This document shows, piece after piece, positions 17,749-26,259 of a stretch of DNA of 64,000 nucleotides. Origin of the DNA: Marinilabiliales bacterium. Its GTDB lineage: Bacteria > Bacteroidota > Bacteroidia > Bacteroidales > PUMT01. The notes below the pieces were generated by a model that ran no database searches, was not told the origin of the DNA, and saw only the letters and a program-made list of their open reading frames with translations. Numbering within the stretch: the first letter of the stretch is position 1; each line of letters opens with the position of its first letter. The stretch covers positions 18,477-82,476 of the forward strand of contig REEN01000057.1 of assembly GCA_007695015.1 (NCBI GenBank), read 5' to 3'. Made by a program: the position numbers and the translations under genes.

Positions 17749-18876
17749 CTAGGTTTTCAGCAACCTGGCTGTTTTGATGGCAAGGTCGAACAAAACAAGG
17801 CGGCTGTAGCCGTTGTGCTCGATGTGCAGTGATGCCCTGCCGAATTCGTCGTACAATGTATGAACGTTCCCGGGATGGATAAATTTTGAAAACTTTAGCG
17901 ACCACTCTTTTTCTTCATCAGGAAGAAGGTCTATATCACCGGCATTCACATTCATCATCAGGTTGCCCCTTATAAGCCGGAGTGCCGTTTCAAGAAAATG
18001 TTTCTGTCTCTCCCTGCCTCTTGCCCCCATCTCCTCGGTCCATTGCATGATCCCGGCAAAGTCGGGTATAAAGCAGAGCCGCATGAACTTCACGAACATT
18101 GAAAAATTGTAACTGTTTTCATCTCCCTCTTCCAGCAGTTCCTGCAGTTTAAGGTAACTGCCTTCAGAGAGCCTTGCCAGCCGCCCGGCCATGCCAGGAT
18201 CACTGATCCCCTTCTCACCGATCAGACTCTCCATCGACTCCTTATCTATCGGAGGCACCCTGAAGATTTGTGTACGTGAAAGAATGGTAGGAAGTATCCG
18301 GCCCGTATCCTCGGCAATCATAATGAACACCGTTCCCGCCGGAGGTTCCTCGAGAATCTTGAGTAACTTGCCACTGGCCGCCGGGTTCATCTTCTCGGCC
18401 ATCCATATTATCATTACCTTGTACCGTGCCTCAAAGCTTTTCAGGGAAAGTTTCTTCATTATCTGCTGGCTCTCCCTGATGCTTATAAACCCCTGGCTGT
18501 TCTCCACACCGAGCTTTTCCATCCACATATAGAGGCTCAGATAGTGGCTCTCCAGCACCGCCTCACGCCATCGTGAAATATAGGTGTCGCTCACCGGGTC
18601 CTTTTCCCCGTTTTTCAGTTTCGCCACGGGGAAGACCAGATGGAGGTCGGGATGCTGTAATTTAGCATATTTCCTGCAGGAGCGACACTCATTACAGGCA
18701 TCATCAGCACCGGGAGCCTCACAGTTGAGGTACCTGGCGAACGCGAGCGCCAGTCCCAGTTTCCCGGTTCCCGGCCTGCCCGTAAATATGATCGCATGCG
18801 GAACGCAGTTCTCCGAGGCAATCTGCAGCAGATTGCCCTTCAGCTCCTGACATCCGGCAACATCTCTGAAAAGCAT
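17749..18876 (-). CDS. holB: DNA polymerase III delta-prime subunit
   Basis: A 375-residue AAA+ clamp-loader subunit. Seen: the N-terminal MLFRDVAGCQELKGNL, a P-loop FTGRPGTGKLGLALAFA, the zinc-binding cysteine cluster C-x8-C-x2-C-x2-C around residues 55-70, MIIWMAEKMNPAASGKLLKILEEP and the arginine-finger region LSRTQIFRVPP. It helps load the beta clamp during replication. Divergent from pgk across a 218-base gap. The next gene, ricT, is 42 bases downstream. Confidence 0.92.
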   Translation of the reverse strand: MLFRDVAGCQELKGNLLQIASENCVPHAIIFTGRPGTGKLGLALAFARYLNCEAPGADDACNECRSCRKYAKLQHPDLHLVFPVAKLKNGEKDPVSDTYISRWREAVLESHYLSLYMWMEKLGVENSQGFISIRESQQIMKKLSLKSFEARYKVMIIWMAEKMNPAASGKLLKILEEPPAGTVFIMIAEDTGRILPTILSRTQIFRVPPIDKESMESLIGEKGISDPGMAGRLARLSEGSYLKLQELLEEGDENSYNFSMFVKFMRLCFIPDFAGIMQWTEEMGARGRERQKHFLETALRLIRGNLMMNVNAGDIDLLPDEEKEWSLKFSKFIHPGNVHTLYDEFGRASLHIEHNGYSRLVLFDLAIKTARLLKT

Positions 18877-18936
18877 ATCACTTTTGGTAATCTGATCAAA
18901 AAATTACGGGAAATATTTTCCAATAACATCCCTGCA

Positions 18937-18944
18937 CAAAGTTA
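18937..18944 (-). promoter_or_regulatory. Candidate -7 promoter element for holB
   Basis: The minus strand reads TAACTTTG, a full match to TAnnTTTG, about 60 bases upstream of the holB start. Its position just beside the oppositely facing pgk element makes a compact divergent pair. Confidence 0.55.
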
Positions 18945-18962
18945 AAATAAAAAATAGTTTTT

Positions 18963-18970
18963 TACTTTTG
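18963..18970 (+). promoter_or_regulatory. Candidate -7 promoter element for pgk
   Basis: TACTTTTG matches TAnnTTTG and lies in an AT-rich stretch (18940-18970), typical of strong Bacteroidetes promoters. It predicts a leader of roughly 115 bases before pgk. Confidence 0.55.
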
Positions 18971-19094
18971 CACATGCCATCGCCACGGCAGGTAAATAAT
19001 TAAAGTGCCGTAAGAGGCGGCATCAACACGGGGCGCTTATAAAACCTTTTACCTACTGATGTTAAAACCGGAATACTAACAATAAACAGCAGCA

Positions 19095-20285
19095 ATGACG
19101 ACAATTGAGACATTTGACTTTAAAAAGAAGAAAGCCCTTATCAGGGTTGATTTCAATGTTCCTCTTAACAGCAACTTTGAAATAACCGATGACAACCGGA
19201 TCAGGGCGGCAATACCAACGATAAAAAAAATACTCGCCTCAGGTGGCTCGGTAATACTCATGTCGCACCTGGGAAGGCCCAAGACCGGTTATGAGGAGAA
19301 GTTTTCGCTCAAGCACCTGGTAAAGCACATTTCGAAACTGTCAGGGGCAAATGTGAAGTTTGCGGGCGACTGCATAGGCAATGAACCGCATGAATTGGCT
19401 GAGAACCTGAAGCCGGGAGAGATATTGCTGCTTGAAAACCTGCGGTTCCACAAGGAAGAGGAAAAGGGTAATGAAGAGTTTGCCGCAGAACTTGCTTCGC
19501 TGGCCGACGTCTATGTGAACGATGCATTCGGTACCGCTCACAGGGCACATGCATCAACTGCCATTGTTGCAAAATTCTTCCCGGAGAACAAAATGTTCGG
19601 ATACCTCATTGAAAATGAGCTGAAAAGCATGGACAAGGTGCTGAAGGATTCACAGAAACCCTTTACAGCCATCATGGGAGGGGCAAAGGTATCCGACAAG
19701 ATCCTGATAATCGAGAACCTGCTTGACAGGGTAGACAACCTTGTGATAGGCGGCGGCATGGTCTACACCTTCATCAAGGCCCGGGGCGGCAGCATCGGAT
19801 CGTCAATCGTTGAAGAGGACAGGCTGGACATGGCCCTGGAGCTGTTTGAAAAGGCAAAGAAAAAGAATGTTAATCTCGTCCTGCCCGTTGACAACGTGGT
19901 GGCTGACAAGTTCGACGCCGAAGCGTCGGTCCGGAAGACAGCCGTTGACAGCGTACCTGACGGATGGATGGGCCTCGATATTGGCGAAGAATCAATAAAC
20001 ATGATATCCGATATAATAAGGGATTCGAAGACCATCCTCTGGAACGGGCCCATGGGCGTTTTCGAGATGGAGAAATTCGAGGCAGGGACCAGGAGCGTTG
20101 CCCTGGCAATAGCCGAAGCCACATCAAGGGGGGCATTCAGCCTCATCGGGGGTGGCGACTCCGTGGCAGCGATAAACAAATACGATCTGGGCGATAAGGT
20201 TAGTTACGTATCGACCGGTGGCGGTGCAATGCTTGAATACATGGAAGGCAAGGAGCTGCCGGGTATCAAGGCCATCAGTGGATAG
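19095..20285 (+). CDS. pgk: Phosphoglycerate kinase
   Basis: A 396-residue glycolytic enzyme converting 1,3-bisphosphoglycerate and ADP to 3-phosphoglycerate and ATP. Seen: the substrate-binding [48 protein letters not shown], the hinge block [12 protein letters not shown], and C-terminal [13 protein letters not shown] with the nucleotide loop GGGDSVAA. Full length with an ATG start at 19095. Monocistronic between the divergent holB and the convergent cyclase gene. Confidence 0.98.
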   Translation: MTTIETFDFKKKKALIRVDFNVPLNSNFEITDDNRIRAAIPTIKKILASGGSVILMSHLGRPKTGYEEKFSLKHLVKHISKLSGANVKFAGDCIGNEPHELAENLKPGEILLLENLRFHKEEEKGNEEFAAELASLADVYVNDAFGTAHRAHASTAIVAKFFPENKMFGYLIENELKSMDKVLKDSQKPFTAIMGGAKVSDKILIIENLLDRVDNLVIGGGMVYTFIKARGGSIGSSIVEEDRLDMALELFEKAKKKNVNLVLPVDNVVADKFDAEASVRKTAVDSVPDGWMGLDIGEESINMISDIIRDSKTILWNGPMGVFEMEKFEAGTRSVALAIAEATSRGAFSLIGGGDSVAAINKYDLGDKVSYVSTGGGAMLEYMEGKELPGIKAISG

Positions 20286-20410
20286 GGCCGCGCCAGAGAC
20301 CACCATCGCAAAATAATCGGACAAGGGGCCCGTTTTGGCGCCTTAACCAATAGAGCAGCCCGCTGATAATGGCAATTGTCCCCTGTAAGGATATATCCTG
20401 GCCGGGGCAA

Positions 20411-21823
20411 CTAGTCCTCCTCTATCAGGCTCTTAATTCTCTCTATCTGTTTCTGCTTGTTGACCTCCCTGAGGTTACGGGCGGTTTCGGTAAAGTACTG
20501 GTGACCCGATATGAACTTTATCTGCAGTTTGTTCCAGTCATTCAGCGTTCCGATCTTTTCCTGTTCCCTGAGCTCCTTGTAAAGGGTATTCGAAACCGGA
20601 ATGAAATCACTTCGCCCAAGATAGTCGAGATCGGAATCGCACATTATCTTTTCAAGAAGGTTTCGCGGCCTGGGCGGCATCTGGGTCGCCATTATCAGCT
20701 CGCACACCCTGTCAATCTGCTCATCTGAAAAATTATACCCTGGCAGGTACTGCCTGGCCAGTTCGCATCCAAGCTCCTCATGCCTGTCATATCCCACCGT
20801 GTGGCCTGCGTCGTGAAAGAGGGCAGCCGTCTTAAGTATAAGCACTTCCTCCTCTGATACCCCTTCTGCCCACCCTATCAGCTCAACTTCGGTAACCACG
20901 TCGATCGTGTGCTTAACATTGTGGTAATAGAGATACGCCGGCAGCTCTTTTTCAAGCTTGTCGAGAATGATCTCCTGCAGGTCTACAAACTGGATCAGCT
21001 TAAACTTGGTGTCGAACCGGTGATCCGGCTCAAGGCCCTTACCATTGACAGACATCTCGGGAATTATGCCCCTCACGTAATACATCTCAAGGTCGCCAAG
21101 ATACTTTACAGGGATCTTGCCGTTATACTCGCATGCGAAAAACTCCTTAACGAGCTCGTAGGTATTGGCAGAGATGTTTATTTTTCCAACATCGCATGAT
21201 GAACTGAGCCGGCTTGCAATATTGACAGTATCTCCCTTCAGCTCCCATGACACCTTTTTCTTGCCGGTGGCAATGGCAGTTACAGAGCCGGTATGCACAC
21301 CGGTACGTATATCCCAGACCTTGTTCTTGTCAGACCTGTTCTTCAGTTCATCCAGGTAGAGTGTCATCTCCAGCGCTGCCATCACCACATCGATCGGGTT
21401 GGTGCTGTTCTTGGCCGGCACACCCCCGGCACACATGTAGGAGTCACCTATGGTCTTTATCTTTTGCAGCTTATATTTTTTTACTATCGAGTCAAAATGA
21501 AAAAACAGATCATCAAGCTCATCCATCATCGATTGTGTATCCATCTCCTCGGTGAGTCGCCCGAAACCCTGGATATCGGCAAACAGGACAGTACCCATCT
21601 TGAATTTAAGGATACCGGACTGGTCATCCGGATCTTCACCTTCTCCCTCGCCTGCCTTCAGCCTTGCCAGCCTCCGTTCATATTTATCAACAAGCTCTGC
21701 GAGCTTGTCATTGCTTTCGGCAAGCTGCCTGATCTGCTCTTGAAGATCCTTGTTCTGCTTCACCAGCCTGGCAATCCTTTTAAGCAGTTCCTTGTCCTGG
21801 TGTCTTTCCGTCTCTTTAACCAT
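20411..21823 (-). CDS. Class III nucleotide cyclase fused to HD phosphodiesterase-like domain
   Basis: I choose ATG 21823 (470 residues, MVKETERHQD). An upstream in-frame extension looks untranslated. A coiled coil spans about residues 5-57. The class III cyclase domain runs from about 78 to 250: metal aspartates D83 (FADIQGF) and D127, lysine K123 in KIKTIGDSYM as in adenylate cyclases, then E194 and GDTVNIASRL. A second domain (about 285-440) has YHNVKH at 300-305, HDAGH at 337-341 and a later DSDLDYLG block, resembling cyclic-nucleotide phosphodiesterase/HD enzymes. No membrane segment is seen. The protein might both make and hydrolyse a cyclic nucleotide, or the HD domain may act on another nucleotide. 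Adenylate specificity is inferred from K123. Confidence 0.85.
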   Translation of the reverse strand: MVKETERHQDKELLKRIARLVKQNKDLQEQIRQLAESNDKLAELVDKYERRLARLKAGEGEGEDPDDQSGILKFKMGTVLFADIQGFGRLTEEMDTQSMMDELDDLFFHFDSIVKKYKLQKIKTIGDSYMCAGGVPAKNSTNPIDVVMAALEMTLYLDELKNRSDKNKVWDIRTGVHTGSVTAIATGKKKVSWELKGDTVNIASRLSSSCDVGKINISANTYELVKEFFACEYNGKIPVKYLGDLEMYYVRGIIPEMSVNGKGLEPDHRFDTKFKLIQFVDLQEIILDKLEKELPAYLYYHNVKHTIDVVTEVELIGWAEGVSEEEVLILKTAALFHDAGHTVGYDRHEELGCELARQYLPGYNFSDEQIDRVCELIMATQMPPRPRNLLEKIMCDSDLDYLGRSDFIPVSNTLYKELREQEKIGTLNDWNKLQIKFISGHQYFTETARNLREVNKQKQIERIKSLIEED

Positions 21824-21837
21824 GGAGTTAGAATGTT

Positions 21838-21845
21838 TATCTTTG
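21838..21845 (+). promoter_or_regulatory. Candidate -7 element for the acyl-protein synthetase gene
   Basis: TATCTTTG on the plus strand, about 136 bases before the start at 21981 and just outside the cyclase start codon. A long leader would be implied. Confidence 0.35.
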
Positions 21846-21879
21846 TAACGATGACAGCATCCTGAAAAATTTATGCACA

Positions 21880-21887
21880 CAAAATTA
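21880..21887 (-). promoter_or_regulatory. Candidate -7 element for the cyclase gene
   Basis: The minus strand reads TAATTTTG about 57 bases upstream of ATG 21823. If used, translation of the longer N-terminal extension would be excluded, which supports the chosen start. Confidence 0.4.
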
Positions 21888-21980
21888 ATCATTATAAGTT
21901 GATCTGTCAAAATACCGGCTTGTCTAAAGCGCCGGTTAATAATAACCGGGCGCAATTGCTGCCATTATAAGGTTGCCTGA

Positions 21981-23180
21981 ATGCAAAGTGATATCCGGAA
22001 AGAGCTGATAAAAGGGATCTTCGCCATAAGAACGCAGGGTGAGTTTGAGGATATGGCCCTGCGGGTGTTCTCATATCAGTGCGGTAACAACGAGCTGTAC
22101 CGCACTTACCTGGATATCCTGGGCATAGATCCCTCATCGGTTGACCGCATCAGCCGGATCCCCTGCCTGCCTGTTTCATTTTTCAAAACCCATGCAGTTT
22201 ACACGGGGACTGCTCCCGGCGAGAAGGTTTTCAGGAGCAGCGGAACAGGAAGGGGAAGCGGAGCGGCGAACCCGGGAAGCGGCAACACCTCCGGGAACAG
22301 CAGGACCGGCGACGGAAGCAGAGCGGCAAACCCGGAAACCGGTTTTCCATCCGGAAGCAGCGGGACAGGCTCAGCGAACCCGGGAAGCGGCAACACCTCC
22401 GGGAACAGCAGGACCGGCGACGGAAGCAGAGTGGCGAGCAGCGGTACCGCTCCTGCTGTCAGGTCGGCCCATTACGTTGCCGACACCGCGCTTTACGAAA
22501 AAAGTTACCTGAGATGCTTTGAGATCTTTTACGGCGACCCGGCCGGTTACTGCTTCCTCGCACTGCTTCCCTCCTACCTCGAAAGAGGTGATTCATCGCT
22601 GGTTTATATGGCCGGGGGACTTATCAGGAAGAGCGGCAGGCCCGAAAGCGGCTTTTACCTGGATGACCTTGATTCACTTGCCTCAGTCATCCGGTCCAAC
22701 GAAAAGAGGGGCATCAAAACATTCCTTTTGGGGGTAAGCTTCGCCCTGCTCGACCTGTTCGGCCGGTACGGTTTCAGGCTCGGGAACACTATTGTTGCAG
22801 AGACAGGAGGGATGAAGGGCAAAAGGAAGGAGATCACCCGGGAGGAGCTGCATGACCTGATCAGGCGGGGAAGCGGACTTCAGCATATACATTCGGAATA
22901 CGGCATGACCGAGCTGCTTTCCCAGGCATGGTCACGATCGGGCGGCATATTCCACACCCCTCCATGGATGAAGGTCATGATAAGAGACGCCTATGATCCA
23001 TTCTCCTGCCTTGAACAGGGCCGCAGCGGGGGAGTTAACATCATCGACCTGGCCAACATCGATTCATGTGCTTTCATAGAGACGGCCGACCTTGGCAGGA
23101 TGCATCCGGGGGGCGGGTTCGAGATACTGGGGAGGTTTGACAATGCCGATCTGCGCGGTTGCAACCTGCTTTCCGAATAG
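21981..23180 (+). CDS. LuxE/PaaK-like acyl-protein synthetase with repeat insert
   Basis: A 399-residue member of the adenylate-forming LuxE-like family, which activates a fatty acid with ATP for transfer to a protein or carrier. Seen: LPVSFFKTHAVYTG, FRSSGTG at residues 84-90 (phosphate-binding loop), AHYVADTALYEKSYLRCF, TFLLGVSFALLDLFGRY, IVAETGGMKGKRKEITREEL, HSEYGMTELLSQAW and ETADLGR. Relatives pass almost directly from SSGT to the HYVAD block. Here about 70 residues rich in Gly, Ser, Asn and Thr (residues 90-158) come between, with SSGT recurring near 127 and 153. Whether the enzyme still binds ATP is uncertain. It stands alone, diverging from the cyclase gene. Confidence 0.85.
   Translation: MQSDIRKELIKGIFAIRTQGEFEDMALRVFSYQCGNNELYRTYLDILGIDPSSVDRISRIPCLPVSFFKTHAVYTGTAPGEKVFRSSGTGRGSGAANPGSGNTSGNSRTGDGSRAANPETGFPSGSSGTGSANPGSGNTSGNSRTGDGSRVASSGTAPAVRSAHYVADTALYEKSYLRCFEIFYGDPAGYCFLALLPSYLERGDSSLVYMAGGLIRKSGRPESGFYLDDLDSLASVIRSNEKRGIKTFLLGVSFALLDLFGRYGFRLGNTIVAETGGMKGKRKEITREELHDLIRRGSGLQHIHSEYGMTELLSQAWSRSGGIFHTPPWMKVMIRDAYDPFSCLEQGRSGGVNIIDLANIDSCAFIETADLGRMHPGGGFEILGRFDNADLRGCNLLSE
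22266..22431 (+). repeat. 58-bp exact direct repeat inside the acyl-protein synthetase gene
   Basis: Bases 22266-22323 and 22374-22431 are identical (58 bp, period 108 bp, in frame), coding twice for ANPGSGNTSGNSRTGDGSR. The 50 bases between them encode a related but diverged Gly/Ser-rich stretch. Period and frame conservation point to expansion by slippage or unequal crossing-over within a coding sequence. Confidence 0.9.
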
Positions 23181-23347
23181 TTGAGACTTTCATGTTATTT
23201 TGTGTGCGTCAGCACATGGGGGGCATCTACCTTCCGGTCACGGCAGCAGTCGATATTATATATTACATCAAGGCTGGTCCCGGCCCCCTCCATACTGATT
23301 TTACCTGCCGGTCCACATCCGTGTACAACGAAGTGATGCCTGGATCT

Positions 23348-23710
23348 TCACCCTACTGCTGAAAATGCATTCTCCATATGTTCGATCCTGTACTGGTCAC
23401 CTTCAAAGATCACCGTTATGATATCAAAACGAACGTCAACATCGAGGTCATTCTTCAGGATATAGCTATTGGCAGCCCTTATAAGCAATTTCTGCTTCCG
23501 TTTGTTCACAGTGCCTGTAAGTGTTTCAAGAAAACCCCGGGTACGTGTCTTCACCTCTGCAATGATCAGCTGGTTGCCCTTTCGCGCTATGATATCCACC
23601 TCCAGATGGCCCGACCTCCAGTTCTTCTCCAGGATGGAGTAAGAGCCGGCGGCAAGGTGGGATGCAGCGATATCCTCTCCGCGTATACCCAGTTCATTGT
23701 GCTCAGCCAT
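23348..23710 (-). CDS. yraN: YraN/UPF0102 family nuclease-like protein
   Basis: A 120-residue protein with the family pattern: N-terminal NELGIRGEDIAASHL, then LEKNWRSGHLEVDIIARKGNQLIIAEVKTR, a PD-(D/E)XK-like core (E-x-D, E-V-K). The family resembles Holliday-junction resolvases, but its function is not established. It is the third gene after ahcY and the S66 peptidase, with a 26-base gap. Full length. Confidence 0.92.
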   Translation of the reverse strand: MAEHNELGIRGEDIAASHLAAGSYSILEKNWRSGHLEVDIIARKGNQLIIAEVKTRTRGFLETLTGTVNKRKQKLLIRAANSYILKNDLDVDVRFDIITVIFEGDQYRIEHMENAFSAVG

Positions 23711-23736
23711 ATCAGTCTGCCGGCCCGGCCGGTTCG

Positions 23737-24651
23737 TTACCTGAATGTTATGCTGCCTGTTCTCTCTTCCACCGACAATGTGACCTCGCGGCCCATAATA
23801 AGAGGGTGGTTGTCCGGCTGGTGTCCTGCCGGGAACCCGAACATTACCGGGAAATCATACTCAGACACCGTTCGTGCAATTATCTCTGCGGTTGTTTCCC
23901 CGAAAGGGACCTCGTTGTCGTTCATACCGGTCATCCCCCCCACAACAAGTCCCGCAACCGATTCAAAAACACCGCTTCGTTTCAGGGCCATCATCATACG
24001 GTCCAGGTGGTAGAGGTACTCACCCACCTCCTCGATAAAGAGAATGCAGCCCCTTGTATCCGGAGCCGAATTTGACCCCATGATGCTGCAGAGAACAGAC
24101 AGATTGCCACCGGCAAGAACACCCGTAGCCCTGCCCGTTCGTGAAAGTTTATGGTTTGGCAGGTAATAGGCAGGCAGTGTGCCGAAAAGCGCCTCCCTGA
24201 GTAGTTCCATAGAGCGCCCGGAAACAGGCTTCTTTTTACCAGGAGCCAGCTCAGCCGCCATGGGGCCGTGTATCGTCTCAACACCGCATATTCTGTTGAT
24301 ATGGCTGTGAAGTACGGTAACATCGCTGTATCCGACAAGCCATTTGGGCTTATTCATGAAGCTGCCGAACTCCAGCTCATCGACAATTCTCACACAGCCG
24401 TATCCCCCCCGGGAACATATAACCGCACCGACCGATTCATCATCGAGCATGGCCTGCAGGCCGGAAACCCTGACTTTGTCGGAACCGCCGAACTGGTTGA
24501 ATACAGAATAGACCCCCGATGCCATCACCACCTCCAGTCCCCAGTCGCCGAAACATTTCACGGCATTATCCAGGGCGCCGCCGGGAATTCTGCCGGCTGG
24601 CGTCACAATGCCGATCCTGTCTCCTTTCTTCAGCGCAGGTGGTGTGATCAT
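23737..24651 (-). CDS. S66-family LD-carboxypeptidase
   Basis: A 304-residue serine peptidase related to LdcA, which trims the terminal D-alanine from murein tetrapeptides during peptidoglycan recycling. Seen: GDRIGIVTPAG, SRGGYGCVRIV, the nucleophile in GYSDVTVLH (Ser109), GPMAAELA, the glutamate block LFIEEVGEYLYHLDRM and the C-terminal histidine in FPAGHQPDNHPLI. There is no signal peptide, in keeping with a cytoplasmic recycling enzyme. It is 16 bases after ahcY and 26 before yraN, so part of one transcript. Confidence 0.92.
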   Translation of the reverse strand: MITPPALKKGDRIGIVTPAGRIPGGALDNAVKCFGDWGLEVVMASGVYSVFNQFGGSDKVRVSGLQAMLDDESVGAVICSRGGYGCVRIVDELEFGSFMNKPKWLVGYSDVTVLHSHINRICGVETIHGPMAAELAPGKKKPVSGRSMELLREALFGTLPAYYLPNHKLSRTGRATGVLAGGNLSVLCSIMGSNSAPDTRGCILFIEEVGEYLYHLDRMMMALKRSGVFESVAGLVVGGMTGMNDNEVPFGETTAEIIARTVSEYDFPVMFGFPAGHQPDNHPLIMGREVTLSVEERTGSITFR

Positions 24652-24667
24652 CGGACAAAAAGATTTT

Positions 24668-26083
24668 TCAGTAACGGTAATGATCGGATTTATATGGGCC
24701 CTCTACCGGCACGCCTATATATTCAGCCTGATCCTTTGTCAGCTTTGTGAGCTTTACCCCAATCTGCTCCAGGTGTAGCCTTGCCACCTCTTCATCAAGT
24801 TCCTTGGATAGCCTGTACACCCCTGTTTTATACTTGTTCTTCCAGAGGTCGATCTGTGCAAGCACCTGGTTGGTAAAGGAGTTGCTCATAACAAATGACG
24901 GGTGCCCGGTTGCACAGCCCAGGTTGACAAGGCGCCCCTCGGCCAGCAATATGATCGCATGTCCCCAGGGGAAGACGTACTTGTCGACCTGTGGCTTGAT
25001 ATTTATCTTTTGAATATCCGGATAGGCTTCAAGCTTGTCAACCTGTATCTCGTTGTCAAAGTGGCCTATATTGCAGACTATAGCCTGATCCTTCATCTTG
25101 GCCATGTGCTCAACAGTGATCACATCTTTGTTGCCGGTGGCGGTAACAAAGATATTCCCTTCATCCAGGGCCTCTTCGACTGTCTTAACCTCAAAGCCCT
25201 CCATGGCAGCCTGCAATGCACATATCGGGTCAATTTCGGTTACTATCACCCTGGCGCCGTATGCCCTCATTGATCTTGCAGAGCCCTTGCCCACATCGCC
25301 ATATCCAAGCACGACAACGACCTTGCCGGCAAGCATCACATCGGTGGCACGTTTGATGCCGTCGGCCAGCGACTCACGGCATCCGTAAAGATTGTCAAAC
25401 TTGGACTTTGTAACAGAGTCATTGACATTAATGGCAGGGAACAGGAGTGTTCCTTCCGTATGCATCCTGTAAAGCCTGTTAACTCCCGTGGTTGTCTCTT
25501 CAGAAACGCCCCTGATACCTTTAGCCATCCGGTGCCACTTACCGTGGTCAGCCTCCAGGTACTCCGCGAGTATACTGAGCACCTCAGCCTCTTCAGTGCT
25601 TTCGGGTTCTTTGTCAAGCACAGCCGCATCCTCTTCTGCCTCATATCCCTTATGAATTAGCAGGGTGGCATCGCCGCCGTCATCAACAATTATGTTGGGC
25701 CCCTTGCCGCCCGGAAAGGTAAGGGCCTGTGCCGTACACCACCAGTATTCACGGAGCGTCTCACCCTTCCATGCAAAAACCGGTATGCCGGCCTCTGCCA
25801 TTGCTGCCGCCGCATGGTCCTGTGTGGAAAAAATGTTGCAGCTTGCCCAGCGAACCTCTGCACCGAGTTCTGCAAGTGTCTCGATAAGGACTGCCGTCTG
25901 GATGGTCATATGGAGAGACCCCGTGATCCTGGCGCCCTTAAGCGGCTTTTCATCTGCATATCTCTCCCTGACAGCCATCAGCCCGGGCATCTCCTTTTCT
26001 GCAATATCTATCTCTTTCCTGCCCCATTCTGCAAGGCCTATATCCCTGATCTTGTATGGCAGGGCATCGGTAATTGTTTCCAT
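24668..26083 (-). CDS. ahcY: Adenosylhomocysteinase
   Basis: A 471-residue enzyme that hydrolyses S-adenosylhomocysteine to homocysteine and adenosine, recycling the product of methyltransferases. Seen: [18 protein letters not shown], the NAD-binding [37 protein letters not shown], the histidine-rich loop near [17 protein letters not shown] and the C-terminal [10 protein letters not shown] that closes the active site of the neighbouring subunit. The length fits the bacterial type with the approximately 40-residue insertion. First gene of an operon with the S66 peptidase and yraN. No SAH riboswitch was seen in the short leader. Confidence 0.98.
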   Translation of the reverse strand: METITDALPYKIRDIGLAEWGRKEIDIAEKEMPGLMAVRERYADEKPLKGARITGSLHMTIQTAVLIETLAELGAEVRWASCNIFSTQDHAAAAMAEAGIPVFAWKGETLREYWWCTAQALTFPGGKGPNIIVDDGGDATLLIHKGYEAEEDAAVLDKEPESTEEAEVLSILAEYLEADHGKWHRMAKGIRGVSEETTTGVNRLYRMHTEGTLLFPAINVNDSVTKSKFDNLYGCRESLADGIKRATDVMLAGKVVVVLGYGDVGKGSARSMRAYGARVIVTEIDPICALQAAMEGFEVKTVEEALDEGNIFVTATGNKDVITVEHMAKMKDQAIVCNIGHFDNEIQVDKLEAYPDIQKINIKPQVDKYVFPWGHAIILLAEGRLVNLGCATGHPSFVMSNSFTNQVLAQIDLWKNKYKTGVYRLSKELDEEVARLHLEQIGVKLTKLTKDQAEYIGVPVEGPYKSDHYRY

Positions 26084-26104
26084 AACTTAAGTGCTGTTTT
26101 ATTG

Positions 26105-26112
26105 CAAAGATA
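26105..26112 (-). promoter_or_regulatory. Candidate -7 promoter element for ahcY
   Basis: The minus strand reads TATCTTTG, a full match, about 21 bases upstream of the ahcY ATG, giving a very short leader. This is one of the most convincing promoter matches in the window. Confidence 0.55.
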
Positions 26113-26259
26113 ATAAAAAAAAGGCGGTGATCCGCTCTCAGCCGGTCCCTGCCGGGCGGCAGGAGGTCAGGCGATTTGGCAGCTTGCAGGGGCTATGGGG
26201 ACTTTGCGGCTTGCAGGGTGCGCTCGAGCAGCATGACGGGCAAGGGCAGCCCCGGGCGG

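Noticed and set aside
20388..20399. AGGATATATCCT palindrome between pgk and the cyclase gene
   Set aside because: Short and without a T tract or flanking gene start; likely chance in a convergent gap.
21824..21955. 44-codon upstream extension of the cyclase frame
   Set aside because: Poor composition, and it would overlap the candidate promoter at 21880-21887; the coiled coil begins right after ATG 21823.
22199..22396. Pro/Leu-rich minus-strand frame over the repeat insert
   Set aside because: Composition is the mirror of the Gly/Ser repeat; no start context or domain.
22266..22431. Possible CRISPR-like direct repeat
   Set aside because: Only two copies, in frame inside a coding sequence, with no spacer variety and no cas genes.
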